Below, piece by piece: positions 27,701-44,384 of a DNA stretch of 64,000 nt (its first letter is position 1; the number at the start of each line of letters is the position of its first letter). Origin of the DNA: Tubiluchus corallicola (taxonomy: Eukaryota > Priapulida > Priapulimorpha > Priapulimorphida > Tubiluchidae); the NCBI GenBank assembly GCA_030141605.1, contig JAQGDQ010000002.1, positions 248,001-312,000 on the forward strand, written 5' to 3'. The position numbers and the translations under genes are program-made. Below the pieces are notes generated by a model, which saw only the letters and a program-made list of their open reading frames with translations, was not told where the DNA came from and made no database searches.

Positions 27701-30700
27701 TGCCTTATAAGACTATTAGCTTTAAGGTAAAATAAACGAAATTGATTGAAAATATCATCATCATCTCTACCATTATCTGAAAAGATATGTACTGAATATT
27801 TAGCGTTATTACAGATTCTGATTTTCTTACCACAAAGCATGACAATACCAGGAGTTACATCAGGTAAACTGTTTGGTATTCTGTTTTAATGCATTGAATA
27901 TAGTGCCATTATCATTAGCAAACTCTTGACAACTCATGAGTAAATCCTGCAAAGCAGGTACTGGAGGGGCAATTAAACAAAGGTCATCTGCGTATAGCAA
28001 GTGGTAAATAACAAGACGGCAAGTTGCATTAGTTTTGAGAGGCTAATTATTTGACAAATCGTTTATGTATAAAGAAAATAGCAAAGGTGACAGGACACCA
28101 CCTTGTCGAACACCATTACTAATGTTAAAAGAATCAGAAATAGTCCTTCCCTAGCGCACGCTAACATGCTGAGTAGAGTACCAGAATTTCAGTAAATTAA
28201 TGATTGGGGTTGGGAAGCCAGTAAATTTCAGTTTTTAAAAAAAATACGATGATTGACCCTATCAAATGCTTTACTTGCATCCACAAAGCATACAAAAGTA
28301 CGGCTATCATGATTTCTGCATTGTTGAATAATCTCTTTAATGAAAATAAAAATATATAGATCCTTGCTAAATCCTTTCTTAAAGGGTTGTATTATATAAA
28401 CGACGTGGGTTGTACAGTCGCACACTTTGAAATAATCTAACCATGCACGTAAAGTTAAGAGTACAAAAGTAATAACTACGTTGAAACCTATATTACAGTA
28501 TATCACAGAGCGAACAGGGTACCCTGTCGTGTGTGTATGGCGACAATGACACGAGCTTGGGACACTAGGCTATCTCAGTTCGCTATATGATATTATTAAA
28601 AAACATCTATGTTTGGCGGTTTTGCTGATGATTATCAACTTTATTTGGCCTTTAAGCATTTCAATCAGGCATCAACATTTCAAGCTCAAAATGATGCTAT
28701 TCAAGCTATGGAACAGTGCACCATCATGCACATCCAAAGATATTTGTGCTGTTAGTATTAGACATCAATTTTACACCCTCTATATCAGATGCTGTTATTG
28801 TGCCACTTGTAATAAAAAGAGTCTTGAGATTACTAATAAGGATAATTGCAGACCAGTCTGTCTTGGTACCATTTTCAGTAAAAATTGTAGAACACATTAT
28901 CGCTATGAAATGTGATCACCCATTAGATGTTTCTCATAAACAATTCGGTTTTATAAAATAACATGTGACTGATGTGTATTTATATACACTTACTGAAATT
29001 TTGCATATGCTTTCCAGTTTCCAAGAACGTTTTTCTATATTCTTGTCCATACGCTAAAATTCTGTTCCAATCAGCGTATGAAAATACGTTGGGCTGAAAC
29101 TTACTCTAATAGTTTTTGTGTTAGCTATGGTATACGTCGAGAAGGTGTTTTGTCACCCCTACTTTTTCTGTTTATGTGGATGACTTTTCCAAACATTTAC
29201 AGCGTATCCAGCTACTTGTTCTATTAGCAAAATTTTGATAAATACGTACTTTACGCTGATGACCTTTGTTTTTTGTAGAGCACCCATGATGAATTCCTTG
29301 CAAAAGCTTATTGATCATTGTGTTAAGTACGCCAGAGAGTATGATATTGTCTTTAATCCTAAAAACACATTTACTTTATGCCAATTAACATTTCTAATAT
29401 CACTTCTTGGGATGTATATATACATGTTTGGCAACAAAATTTCTGTCAGCAAACGAGAAAAACATTTAGGATACATATATATTTAGGATACAGCTAAGGT
29501 TATGTTTGCAAGAGCAGGTTATTTAATGAATTTTTTTTCTATTTGCTCAAACATTCCAAAGCAAGCTTTGTTTCGCTCTTACTGTACAACTTTTTATGGG
29601 TTCCGTTTTTGGATCAGTTATTATCAGCATACCTTTCGCAAACTACAGTAGGCTTTTTTTACTTTGGAGAATTTTTTAGTTGTCAGTATGGTACTTCTGA
29701 CTCATCTATATGTTGTAGTAATTTTGTACCTTATTTTTTAAATGATTTTAAGAAAGTGTGTATATAGTCTTCGACAGCGTGTTCTTTCTAGTTAAAATGC
29801 GATGCTACGGTATTTGATGAACAAAACAGATCTAGACATGGGTGTTGTCTGAGTTTGTGATGTATTGGGACAGGGTACATAGGTTTCACCCGATATGAAC
29901 AATCTAAATTAACATTTTAATGTATCATATTTGTAATATTTTTAAAATTATTTTGTAGCCCACTTTCAATTACTTAATGTCAGATTGTAAATTTAAATGG
30001 CTTGTTGACTGAATAAATAAAAACAAATTGATATGTTGTCTTTAAAACACATCTTTGAATTTTTATAAAAAAGTACAGTAATTGCCACCATTAATTGGAA
30101 CTCGTTGTTGTTTCAAGATTTTATGTGTATTTTGTCATTTTCAAATGCGCCATCTTTTTTGTCACATTCGGCACATTCCAAGCTGCCATTCAGTTTTCCG
30201 TAAGACGTATTCCCTATTGCGATAGAAACAAGAAGCTAGCTGTTAATCATTTTGGATAAGATACATAGTCAGCAAATGTGTCTCTACCATGTTCAGGTGC
30301 AGATACGTCGTCCCTGTATGGGACTGTTAATCAGAGGCTTTCCAGATAGAGTCACTCAGAAAGGACACGCTGGTCACTCAAGCATTTGCTAGCCAGTTCC
30401 AGTGTTGCTTAACTTCGGTTGCTAAGCACTCACACTCAATGGCATTCAGTTCGTTCCTATTATATTTTATACTGTTCTCCATCAGTCGTCTTACATTAAT
30501 TTGACGTTAAAGCGTAAGATAACACTTATAAACGATATCTCTTTATTCTAAACGAGGTAATCTGAGAAATTTATGAAGTCTTAATTCCCCAGCCAGCAAC
30601 AGTTAATAATGTGTAATTAAATCACGTTGCTGCATTTTTAATCTTTTCATCTTTTCAGCGCTGGCTGTAAGATTTGTGACAAAAAGGTTCATCGGAGATT

Positions 30701-33094
30701 ACGACCCAACGTTAGAGCGAATTTATACACTTAGAAATGAAATCGACGGTGAATTAATTGTGTTTGAAGTACTGGACACAGCTGGGCAGGTATGGATAAA
30801 ATGGACTTTTACACAAATAAGCGTGAAAATAGTGCAACAGAAAAATTATAGGCTTATAGCATTTGACGAGCACTAAGCCTAAGTAATAAGTGCTAATAAC
30901 TGCATAACTTTTGAGGAAGCTTATTCCATTTTACTTCTTTTTTGGTGTTTGATATAGCTAAATTCGTCAAATTGGTTGCGAGAGGGCATACTGTGGCACA
31001 CAAATGTACACAATTTTTGTACACAAATGCCTCTACTAATCTAGACAATGAACCCTTTCAGGGCAGCTGGCATAATTACCGGCTGAGGCCTCAACGATGC
31101 CACTAAAATGACTTTTGAGATCAGATAAGGTGCATTAGTCTACTCTCTTCCCTGTATATACCAAGACTGCCATGATCATCATCATTTAGATGTTGAACAG
31201 TTATAGTTAACGTCACTGCGTCTGGCTAACTCATCCAAATTCTGATCCGTTTTCCCTACTCCTGCTTCCCGAGTGATTAGCACCACTCCATGCATGTCGC
31301 TGCACTTTCAAGGTGAAGCCACGAGAGTGCAATAACACTGCAGGGGCAATTAATACATTTTCAATATAACCGAACAAGATTGCAATAAGTAATTGTCTTC
31401 AGCTAGTCACTGTGATCCAACTGATAATATTTTTGACGCGATTCCAGATGTGGGCCCAAAGAAAGCTTGTCACTAATTAGTTTAATAAGTGTTACAATAA
31501 TTTTGGATTCTAATGAGATTTAATTTCTTAAATTAGAGAACTAAGTTAAAGCTTATTTGTTAAAGACTGGCATTTGTTAAAGCTCGTCTATGAGCCTTTC
31601 GATAGATAAAACACTAATCGCCAAATAACTACGAATTAAATTTCACGGTTTCTGTTTATAAACAGTTAACTGTAAACAATTTTCAACAGTTAAAACGCGT
31701 TTGATGTTATTGGAAAAAGACGTATCTTTTCCTTTTTGCAAGTCCAGCGTTAATTGCTTAGACACGGCATTAACTGGTTAATAACCCTTAACTTTCTATT
31801 TTATAAAATGATAAATTGTTGAGACTATTCATGCTGGTAAGTTTCATTTCTCCCCTCCCTTTTACAATTCATTATATTTTTTCCTTTTACAATTCATTAT
31901 ATTTTTATGTGCATTCTCGTAGTTACTAAATGACGGTTTCGTGAATGGCAAGCATTTCTACGCTATTCCTGTTAAATTTTCATTAATAGCACGATCAGTA
32001 CTTTTGCGACCTGAGCGGCTGCCCAAATAATTTTCTGCCGTCTGACAAAATTTATTGGGAAATTACATTATGGCGCGACAGAGATTCTGCTTTATTAAAC
32101 TCAGTAAACGGACAAACTCAGTCATTTTGCTGGTAAGATTTCCTTTGTTGAAAATTGACACAGTTTAAATCCATCTAGTTTTGCAGCTGCAGTTGCATGA
32201 ACTAGAGCTGCAAGTGATGATTTTTGCCCAGTAACTGGTATAGACCCTACTGTCATATCTTCTTTGCTAATTGCACACACGTACGCACGCACGCACATGC
32301 ACACGTGCGCGCACACACACACACACGCACACACACACATGCACACGCCCACACACAGTGGTATAATTATATGGAACAATTTTTTTACAGAGATACATAT
32401 ATGGCACGTCAATGTTCATACTACCTCTTAAAGTGAATCCTTTACCTTGCAGGCTACTGAAGAATGGACCACTAGAATGGAACAGCACATCAGATGGGCT
32501 GATGCATACATTATTATATACTCTGTGACGGACAAGTGCAGCTTTGATGAATGCATGCGATTAAAGTTCCTCATCAACCATATACGCAAAAGAGGACCTC
32601 GTAAGCTAAATCAATGTCATCCAACAGAATATCCAGTTATATTAGTTGGAAACAAGACTGACCAGATCGGTGACCGAATGGTATCATATGAACAAGGCCG
32701 CCGACGTTCATTAGAACTCGGCTGCACGAGCTTCCATGAAATTTCTGTAAGAGAGTCTTATGAGGAGGTAAAGTTCGTTTTCGACGACCTCTATCGTGAG
32801 TGGCGACTGGAGAAGCACAATCCCAAGGTGCTCCGTTCCAACACAGATGAGGGCCGGTCGCCAACGAAGAATCGTAGTCCAACACTCAGTCCAACACAAT
32901 CTCCAGAAGAAAAAGAAAGAAACCGAAGAGAATCTGGAGAGTTAATTCGTTGGATATCAGCAGATTCTACGCGTAGTAACAATGTTCGAAGTAAAGACAC
33001 GGAACTACTAAAAGTCTCCAGTGAAGATCTATGTCAAAGACGTAATAGTGTTAGCATGCAGGGGAGTTTGTCACAGGTGTATGCTATTAGATGA
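3754..33094 (+). CDS. Ras-like small GTPase, RERG/RASL11/RASL12-like, with N- and C-terminal extensions
   Basis: Three exons, 3754-3919, 30659-30789 and 32453-33094, join in frame to give 312 residues. All boundaries are GT-AG. Recognisable G-box motifs: P-loop GQPGVGKT (48-55), switch I YDPTLE (residues 70-75), DTAGQ (95-99) and NKTD (166-169). The [16 protein letters not shown] region resembles RERG and RASL11, which act as atypical Ras-family switches in growth control. Intron 1 is 26.7 kb and cuts the codon right after GKT. About 45 residues precede the G domain. A Ser/Pro/Arg-rich tail of about 90 residues follows it (repeated SPT motifs around 282-290) and ends AIR without a CAAX box, so no prenyl anchor is expected; known RERG-like proteins also lack one. 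After DTAGQ the usual glutamate is replaced by ATEE. The start is the first ATG of exon 1, preceded by ACC. Family is sure; which paralogue is not. Confidence 0.9.
5084..5265. mobile_element. GC-rich inverted-repeat element (MITE-like)
   Basis: The ends form a 31-bp inverted repeat, 5084-5114 against 5235-5265, with about five mismatches and a perfect core GCGCTTGCTCGACAT. The roughly 120 bases between the arms are strikingly GC-rich for this window and consist of degenerate short units resembling GTGTACGGCCTAG / GTGTACTGCATTG. No coding capacity. This fits a non-autonomous DNA transposon or foldback element; no target-site duplication was confirmed. Confidence 0.6.
5290..5790. repeat. ATATTCG-rich repeat region
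   Basis: The word ATATTCG and close variants (GATATTCGC, TATTCGAT, TATTCGCTAT) recur in two clusters, about 5308-5410 and 5705-5755, separated by ordinary AT-rich DNA. Such motifs occur in some non-autonomous hAT-like elements. No terminal repeats were delimited, so the element type is left open. Confidence 0.35.
8239..8323 (+). repeat. short tandem repeat, about 2.5 units of 30-40 bp
   Basis: Units starting CATAAGAGAGTGACAGT (variant CATAGAGAGTGACAGT) and continuing ACCAGGC repeat at 8239, 8279 and, truncated, 8309. Copies differ by small indels. No function is evident. Confidence 0.6.
12337..12564. repeat. mosaic of direct and inverted copies of a GCGAGTTACT unit
   Basis: Three direct copies of a unit of the type TAGTGTGAAC..GCTTGCGAGTTACT occur at about 12337-12360, 12414-12442 and 12538-12564. 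The sequence CTCTCCGACAG at about 12380 is matched in reverse complement by CTGTCGGAGAG at about 12501. The arrangement suggests nested or rearranged inverted-repeat transposon ends. No coding capacity. Confidence 0.5.
13310..13500 (+). pseudogene. LINE reverse-transcriptase fragment
   Basis: One frame encodes a FGFKKSHGT-like block followed by [10 protein letters not shown], matching the RT signature (F.DASKAFD.V) of CR1/Jockey-type LINEs. The same signature is on the minus strand near 28280. The fragment is short and broken. Confidence 0.6.
13940..14235 (+). repeat. dispersed repeat family, copy A
   Basis: This stretch and 21470-21745 are diverged direct copies. Shared landmarks in the same order are TTTGTGAT(G/A)TCATCA, AGTTGG.CTC, TTAATTAA.TTTTTAA, CTATTATTTAATTAT and GAAATCATCCTGT.TTCCTTTAA. 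No coding potential is conserved. The family is unrecognised. Confidence 0.6.
14335..14516. repeat. AT-rich imperfect palindrome
   Basis: Left arm (about 14335-14400: ...ACAATAC...AAGATTATATATATA..GTTACATACATATTACATATA) is mirrored by the right arm (about 14452-14516: TATATGTAATATGTATGTAACTATATATATAATCTTGTAT...). The spacer near 14430-14452 is GTAGTTGTTGACGTAGTAG. It could extrude a cruciform or be a foldback element. Its right flank resembles a LINE/SINE 3' tail (GAAATATAAAATTGAATTAAATTGAA-like). Confidence 0.6.
14612..14757. mobile_element. small inverted-repeat element (MITE-like)
   Basis: The 19-mer GTCGGACAATGAGCTTCAG at 14613-14631 is matched exactly in reverse complement at 14738-14756, with weaker pairing beyond. 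The roughly 105-bp interior is AT-rich and non-coding. This fits a tiny non-autonomous DNA element or a foldback repeat. No target-site duplication was established. Confidence 0.6.
16332..16430 (+). repeat. 5S-rRNA-derived SINE head
   Basis: The block TAGTTAAGCAACGCTGG followed by CCTGGTTAGTAAGTAGGTTGG and GACCACCAGGAA closely follows the internal promoter region of 5S rRNA (AAGCTAAGC..GG, CCTGGTTAGTACTTGGATGG, GACCGCCTGGGAA). Too diverged to be a functional 5S gene. SINE3-type elements use such a head as their RNA polymerase III promoter. Confidence 0.6.
19480..19590 (-). repeat. dispersed repeat, copy 2
   Basis: In reverse complement this carries TCGCAACGGATCGTCATGAAA and further blocks matching 2436-2520. 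A second TTCATGACGATC core lies at about 19482, so the copy may itself be duplicated. Family unknown. Confidence 0.45.
21470..21745 (+). repeat. dispersed repeat family, copy B
   Basis: Direct, diverged copy of 13940-14235, sharing TTTGTGAT.TCATCA, AGTTGGACTC, CTATTATTTAATTAT and AGAAATCATCCTGT.TTCCTTTAA in the same order and spacing. No coding capacity is seen. Confidence 0.6.
23885..23945 (+). repeat. tRNA-like fragment (possible SINE head)
   Basis: CCAGTTCGAATCCG at about 23921-23934 is a good polymerase III B box. The upstream half is too short and poorly paired for a real tRNA, so this is probably a tRNA-derived SINE remnant. Confidence 0.35.
27003..27199. repeat. compound tetranucleotide microsatellite
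   Basis: About 197 bases hold 4-bp units in register: TACA, TACG, then TCCG (with one TTCG-type interruption), back to TACG, then a long pure TACA run of about 34 units. The blocks differ by single substitutions, as expected from expansion of point-mutated units. The YVCM-type frames across it are artefacts. It abuts the 3' side of the minus-strand LINE. Confidence 0.95.
27340..28400 (-). pseudogene. LINE reverse-transcriptase fragment, minus strand
   Basis: Read on the minus strand, RT motifs occur in order: [17 protein letters not shown] near 28280, a [20 protein letters not shown] block near 28070-28130, and the catalytic LLYADDLCL at about 27980-28000. A C-terminal segment follows (166 codons ending near 27340) with the F..L..VK and NL.IKY pattern of CR1/Jockey-type elements. 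The motif order is correct, but frameshifts and stops break the frame. The 3' end probably runs to the microsatellite at 27003-27199. It is 5' truncated. Confidence 0.75.
28600..29780 (+). pseudogene. LINE reverse-transcriptase fragments, plus strand, mosaic
   Basis: Two RT pieces are joined here. At 28612-28720 a [12 protein letters not shown] block with ME.C matches the catalytic region of one element. From about 28770 a second RT begins with an earlier motif set (VPLV.., RPV.LVPFS.KIVEH, HKQFGF) and reaches its own YADDLCF at about 29252-29270, then LQKLIDHC. Catalytic before N-terminal motifs means two insertions or a rearrangement. Stops and frameshifts are frequent. Confidence 0.65.
30310..30440 (-). 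repeat. 5S-rRNA-derived SINE, minus strand
   Basis: The reverse complement contains TTAGCAACCGAAGTTAAGCA followed by ACACTGG, CTGGCTAG and GTGACCAGC, following the 5S rRNA internal promoter region as in the copy at 16332. A non-5S body then runs toward 30290. Diverged and not a functional rRNA gene. Confidence 0.6.
31858..31907 (+). repeat. perfect 25-bp tandem duplication
   Basis: The unit beginning CCTTTTACAATTCATTATAT is repeated directly at 31858 and 31883. A simple local duplication with no evident function. Confidence 0.8.
32276..32356. repeat. alternating purine-pyrimidine (CA/CG) tract
   Basis: About 80 bases of CACG, CGCACGCA and CACA units, almost strictly alternating purine and pyrimidine, including a GTGCGCGCAC core. 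Such tracts can adopt Z-DNA under supercoiling. It ends about 95 bp upstream of the exon 3 acceptor of the Ras-like gene. Confidence 0.8.
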
Positions 33095-35712
33095 CCGGAT
33101 GAGACAAACTAATTTCCATAATCAATGACCACAAATGAGTCACCATTCCTAGTAAGGGCACTTATTATTCAGACAATTTGCTCTGTAGGATAATGGAGCA
33201 TTGCGAATTTGTTATTCTACCAACAGATTCCTATTTAGCGTGACATGCACTTGGTGCTAGTAAACTTTAAATAGTGCTATGACAAACTTCTAAAATCCCT
33301 AAACAGAAATGTTAATATGCTTCAAGTTGTCAGTGGGGTTTGTAAGTCGCAAACGAAAAAACGTTACTAACGGTAAAAACATTCATGTTAGCACAAATTT
33401 AATTCGCTAAGTAATAATAAGAATTATTGATAATTAATAATCCCTCAGTTAAAACAAGCAAAAAGGAGGACGTTTTAAACCACTGCATTAGTTGATAAAC
33501 CATCCATTCACACAATGGTTTATCAACGAATGCGGTGGTTTAAAGTGTCCTACTTTTTCCTTCTTTTAACTGTGAGATTTTTTTAATTAAGCGTTCGTGC
33601 TATGTAAGACCACAGACAGACATACTGACATAGCTAAGCTACTGTAATTGACAAGTGGTTACGTATGGTATCAAAATGTAAGTCTAGCCTGGCAAACGTT
33701 TCAGGAAGCAGATGCTACTTTTTAAAGCTGAAGTGTAGCTTTAAACAAAGCGAAGAAAAACATACCGGCATTTTAAGAATGTTTTTATATGCAATATATA
33801 GGATACCTTCTTTACAGTTGAGTGTGCAAGCATGTGGACTCCGTTGTAACAACAAGACTCCACACGAGGATTTGTGTTATAGCTGTTCGTGCATTTATGA
33901 TTTTCAAAACTGTCTATTTTGTCTAATGATCCATCATTCTGCATGAAATGATGAATGGGTTATTTCATTCATTAAAAAGAAACAAATGCAAGTCAATTGG
34001 CTTCGTTACAGGAAGGTTTAAAAATTAATGCATAACAGACTGATGTAAACAAGGCCACTTACAGTTTTAAACGAAGCCCACCTACAGCCACACTTGATTT
34101 CAAGTACATTTGAATGAATCCATATAAGGTTTTTACATTTCCTAAAACAAATAAATGTCACATAATGTAATAGTAAGAACTAATTAAGTGATTACGTGGT
34201 GATTTTTATTGCTCTACATGAAATGCAATCTTATTAAATTTTAACGAATAATATTTAACCTAATGACTGGTTTTCAAATTAATGTATAGTAATACTTGCT
34301 TCCTTTATCAAATTAGCCACTAGGTTAATTATTATTCATTAATTAAGCTGTACTAACTTCTGATGCACAACACTCACCAAGTAGTCTTGCGTTATGCAGC
34401 TTAATTCATTAATTAGTAGCCAGTACCCCATACGGTTGGAGTCTAGGTGGCATTCATATGTGCTGTCGGTATGAAAATTCAGACGTGCCCTGACAAATGA
34501 GCCAAAATATACTGTAGCTCATGTGGCATTGGGAAGGCAGCATATGCCCCTAATGTCTTCAAATTCCAGCTTACTGTTTTTCAATAAAACTCCTCTTCGC
34601 ATTACTTAAATAAACTGCTTAGTAACCTTAGTTCAGATATTTTGCAAATTTGTATACAAATGTAACAACAAAATTTTATTGACTTCTAATGCAATTTGAA
34701 TTATTTTATTAAATCTTGTTTGTTCAAACATGAATAAGAAAAATATTACAGCTTCTATACACATTTCTAGGATCTCAGATACTTAGTGCTTAACTTGAGA
34801 AATTTAATCAAAAGAAGGTATCTATTTGACGAAATGCCTTCCCTGCTGCCAGCAATGTATTCATTTAGCTAAAAGACACATTTCTAGAAACATGATCAGA
34901 AGTTAAAAATTAAAAATTTTTATTTCTAACCAATCTAAATTACAGATATTCATACTTAACACCATGATTTGTTTTCATAGGCATTTTATATTTAAGAATG
35001 AACAAGTTGATATGTAATGAATGGATGGAAAGTAGAATTTAAATAAAATACATTTAAATGTAAATAACTATTAAATAATTTTGAACCACTTTACTGACCA
35101 TGATTAACAACAATAACTGGATATATTTATTGCCAACATTTAATATAAATCTAAACTATAAAAGCACAAGAATTTTGTAGACATAATTGCAAAAATATAG
35201 AATATTGCATATTTAATTGGATTAAATTAAATTTAAAACACAAATCCATTTTTAATGGATACACTTACATTAAAAATGTAAAGACGATTACCAATAACAA
35301 GTATGCATGTAAACATAAAATGCTGGCATGCACACTGTGAAACACACTGTCACATTAAACAAATGAAACCCCATATAACAGTGACATATATGGCAGTGAA
35401 AAACTACATAGTAATGTAAAAAGTGACATTTCATCCATTAACAGATTTTGTCACACAAAAACAGAAAATTGATTGCATGCATGTGGATTTAAAACATCAA
35501 TAGCAAGGCACAAAAATAGTTATGAGTGTGAAATTTGCTAGAGAAACAAATGTGATTAAAGATTACCAAGTTAATTAATCAATAAAGACAAAAATGTGAC
35601 GCAAGTGGAAAGAAAGGAAAAACATAGTTAAAATTATAACAGGCAAGTTTAAAAATTAGAAGATCATTAATAAATCATTCGAAATTAAAATTAAAAACAT
35701 AATTATCCTTGT
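33095..35712. other. convergent 3' region between the Ras-like gene and the cysteine synthase gene
   Basis: Contains the 3' UTRs of two convergent genes. AATAAA occurs at 34150-34155 and near 34582, but neither is clearly the Ras-like gene's poly(A) signal. A hairpin element at 33443-33575 is listed separately. The remainder is very AT-rich with no open frame I can support. Confidence 0.5.
33443..33575. mobile_element. long-hairpin foldback element (MITE-like)
   Basis: Two arms of about 60 bases, 33443-33502 and 33515-33575, are imperfect reverse complements, separated by only about 12 bases. Shared blocks are CAGTTAAAA, AAAAAG.AGGAC, TTTAAACCAC.GCATT and GTTGATAAACCA. It lies about 350 bp after the Ras-like stop codon, so it may sit in the 3' UTR and fold in the transcript. 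It could also be a microRNA-like precursor, though arms of this length fit a foldback transposon better. Confidence 0.65.
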
Positions 35713-43193
<7,481 letters not shown>

Positions 43194-43573
43194 GCTTTGA
43201 AATGATAACTACACAAGCATAAAAGCGTTCTTCATCACATATCAGTCAATATGTGAAATAAAATTTGTCAATTCTCAAAAATTGATTAATTAATTGACAT
43301 TTTTACGAAACATAATCACATGCGAATATGAGGCCAGTCAACTTCATGACATGGTGCACCATCTACTGGGTGCCACTTAAATATTTTTTGCATAAGATTT
43401 TTCTGTATTAAATGCACTTGGAAATTAAATCTCACACAAATGGTGTTATTCGTAATTTTTCAGTGTATTTTTATAACTTAACTTAATAGTTGTTATTTCG
43501 TAGTTTAAAGGTATCTAGCTAGCAGAAAGGTTCCTCCATCTATCGGCTAAATCATGTACAGCATCTAAAAGTA

Positions 43574-44382
43574 CAGTAGTCGCCGCTTAATAGACTCACT
43601 TTGGGACCGACGTGTTTTGACCCAATTAACAGATTGAACCTATTAACCGATGAGTGCAGTATTACGGTTATAGAAATATGAGTCATCAACTTACTATGCA
43701 CTGCAAAGGCTTTTAATTTTCAACTGACTGCTGCATACCTCATCTTTGGAAGTTTATCGTACTGCTCTAAAATTTTCAGTTTCTCCTCAACTGTTAGATC
43801 TTTACGCTTATGCTTCATTTTTCAAACTTCCTAACTCTATGCCCTTATTTGCTGTATGATATTTACTCTTGTAAGTCACAAGGAATACTGGCTGATTACT
43901 GTACCTGCATCTTTGACTATTAACTCATTAAGCTTGAAAACGTGATTTGCAACTAGAGCATCAAAAGGAAATCGCCAGGCAAGTAATTAAATGTTTAGCT
44001 TCCAGAAATTCTTTGGGTAACGAGGTTAATTGCAGTGGGCGAGCGGGGTAACCGATTCAAAGCAACCGCTAGGCTAACGTATTAGCGCATGATAAACGTA
44101 CCTGTTTACAAACAGAACGGTACTTAACATGATTGTTTCTACATATACAATGCGCAAAAAGGAAGTTAAGATGACATAAAAGTAGGAAAGGCTATTTGGG
44201 CACATACAAATGTCTTATTTTAAGTACGTGAAGGAAAAATAATGAGTCAATTAAGCGAAGTTATTTGAGTCAATTACGGACAGTTTTTATGTATATTTGA
44301 ATAGAAGCGGCGTTCCCGGCGTTTTTGAGTCAATTAAGCGATTGCGTCTATTAACCGTGAATCTATTAAGCGGAGACTACGG
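43574..44382 (-). mobile_element. internally deleted Tigger/pogo-like DNA transposon
   Basis: Terminal inverted repeats of 26 bp (left CAGTAGTCGCCGCTTAATAG..., right in reverse complement CCGTAGTCTCCGCTTAATAG...) differ at three positions. TA dinucleotides flank both ends (43572-43573 and 44383-44384), the target-site duplication expected for Tc1/mariner-superfamily elements. On the minus strand an ATG at 43818-43816 opens a frame starting MKHKRKDLTVEEKLKILEQ, then YDKLPKM, the N-terminal psq/CENP-B-type DNA-binding helix-turn-helix of Tigger/pogo transposases. Only about 30 codons remain before sequence running to the left end, so the catalytic domain is missing. Additional TTGAGTCAATTA-type repeats lie inside the right end. 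It sits between the cysteine synthase and AHSA1 start regions and is non-autonomous. Confidence 0.85.
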
Positions 44383-44384
44383 TA

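Larger units (their letters stand above)
3920..30658 (+). other. 26.7-kb first intron of the Ras-like gene
   Basis: The donor GTAAGT at 3920 and the acceptor TTTTCAG before 30659 define the intron. I found no convincing nested protein gene; the many short open frames lack domains. Recognisable contents (inverted-repeat elements, LINE fragments, SINE-like pieces, microsatellites) are listed separately. Long parts, roughly 5800-8200, 8350-12300, 14760-16300, 16450-19450, 19600-21450, 21750-23850 and 23950-27000, are AT-rich sequence in which I see nothing I can name. First introns often carry enhancers, but nothing visible identifies one here. Confidence 0.75.
30790..32452 (+). other. second intron of the Ras-like gene
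   Basis: Bounded by donor GTATGG at 30790 and acceptor TTGCAG before 32453. It contains a 25-bp duplication and a CA/CG-rich tract near the acceptor, listed separately. Nothing else is recognisable. Confidence 0.75.

Noticed and set aside
32637-33000. Minus-strand frames under the last Ras-like exon
   Set aside because: Antisense shadows of the conserved GTPase coding frame.
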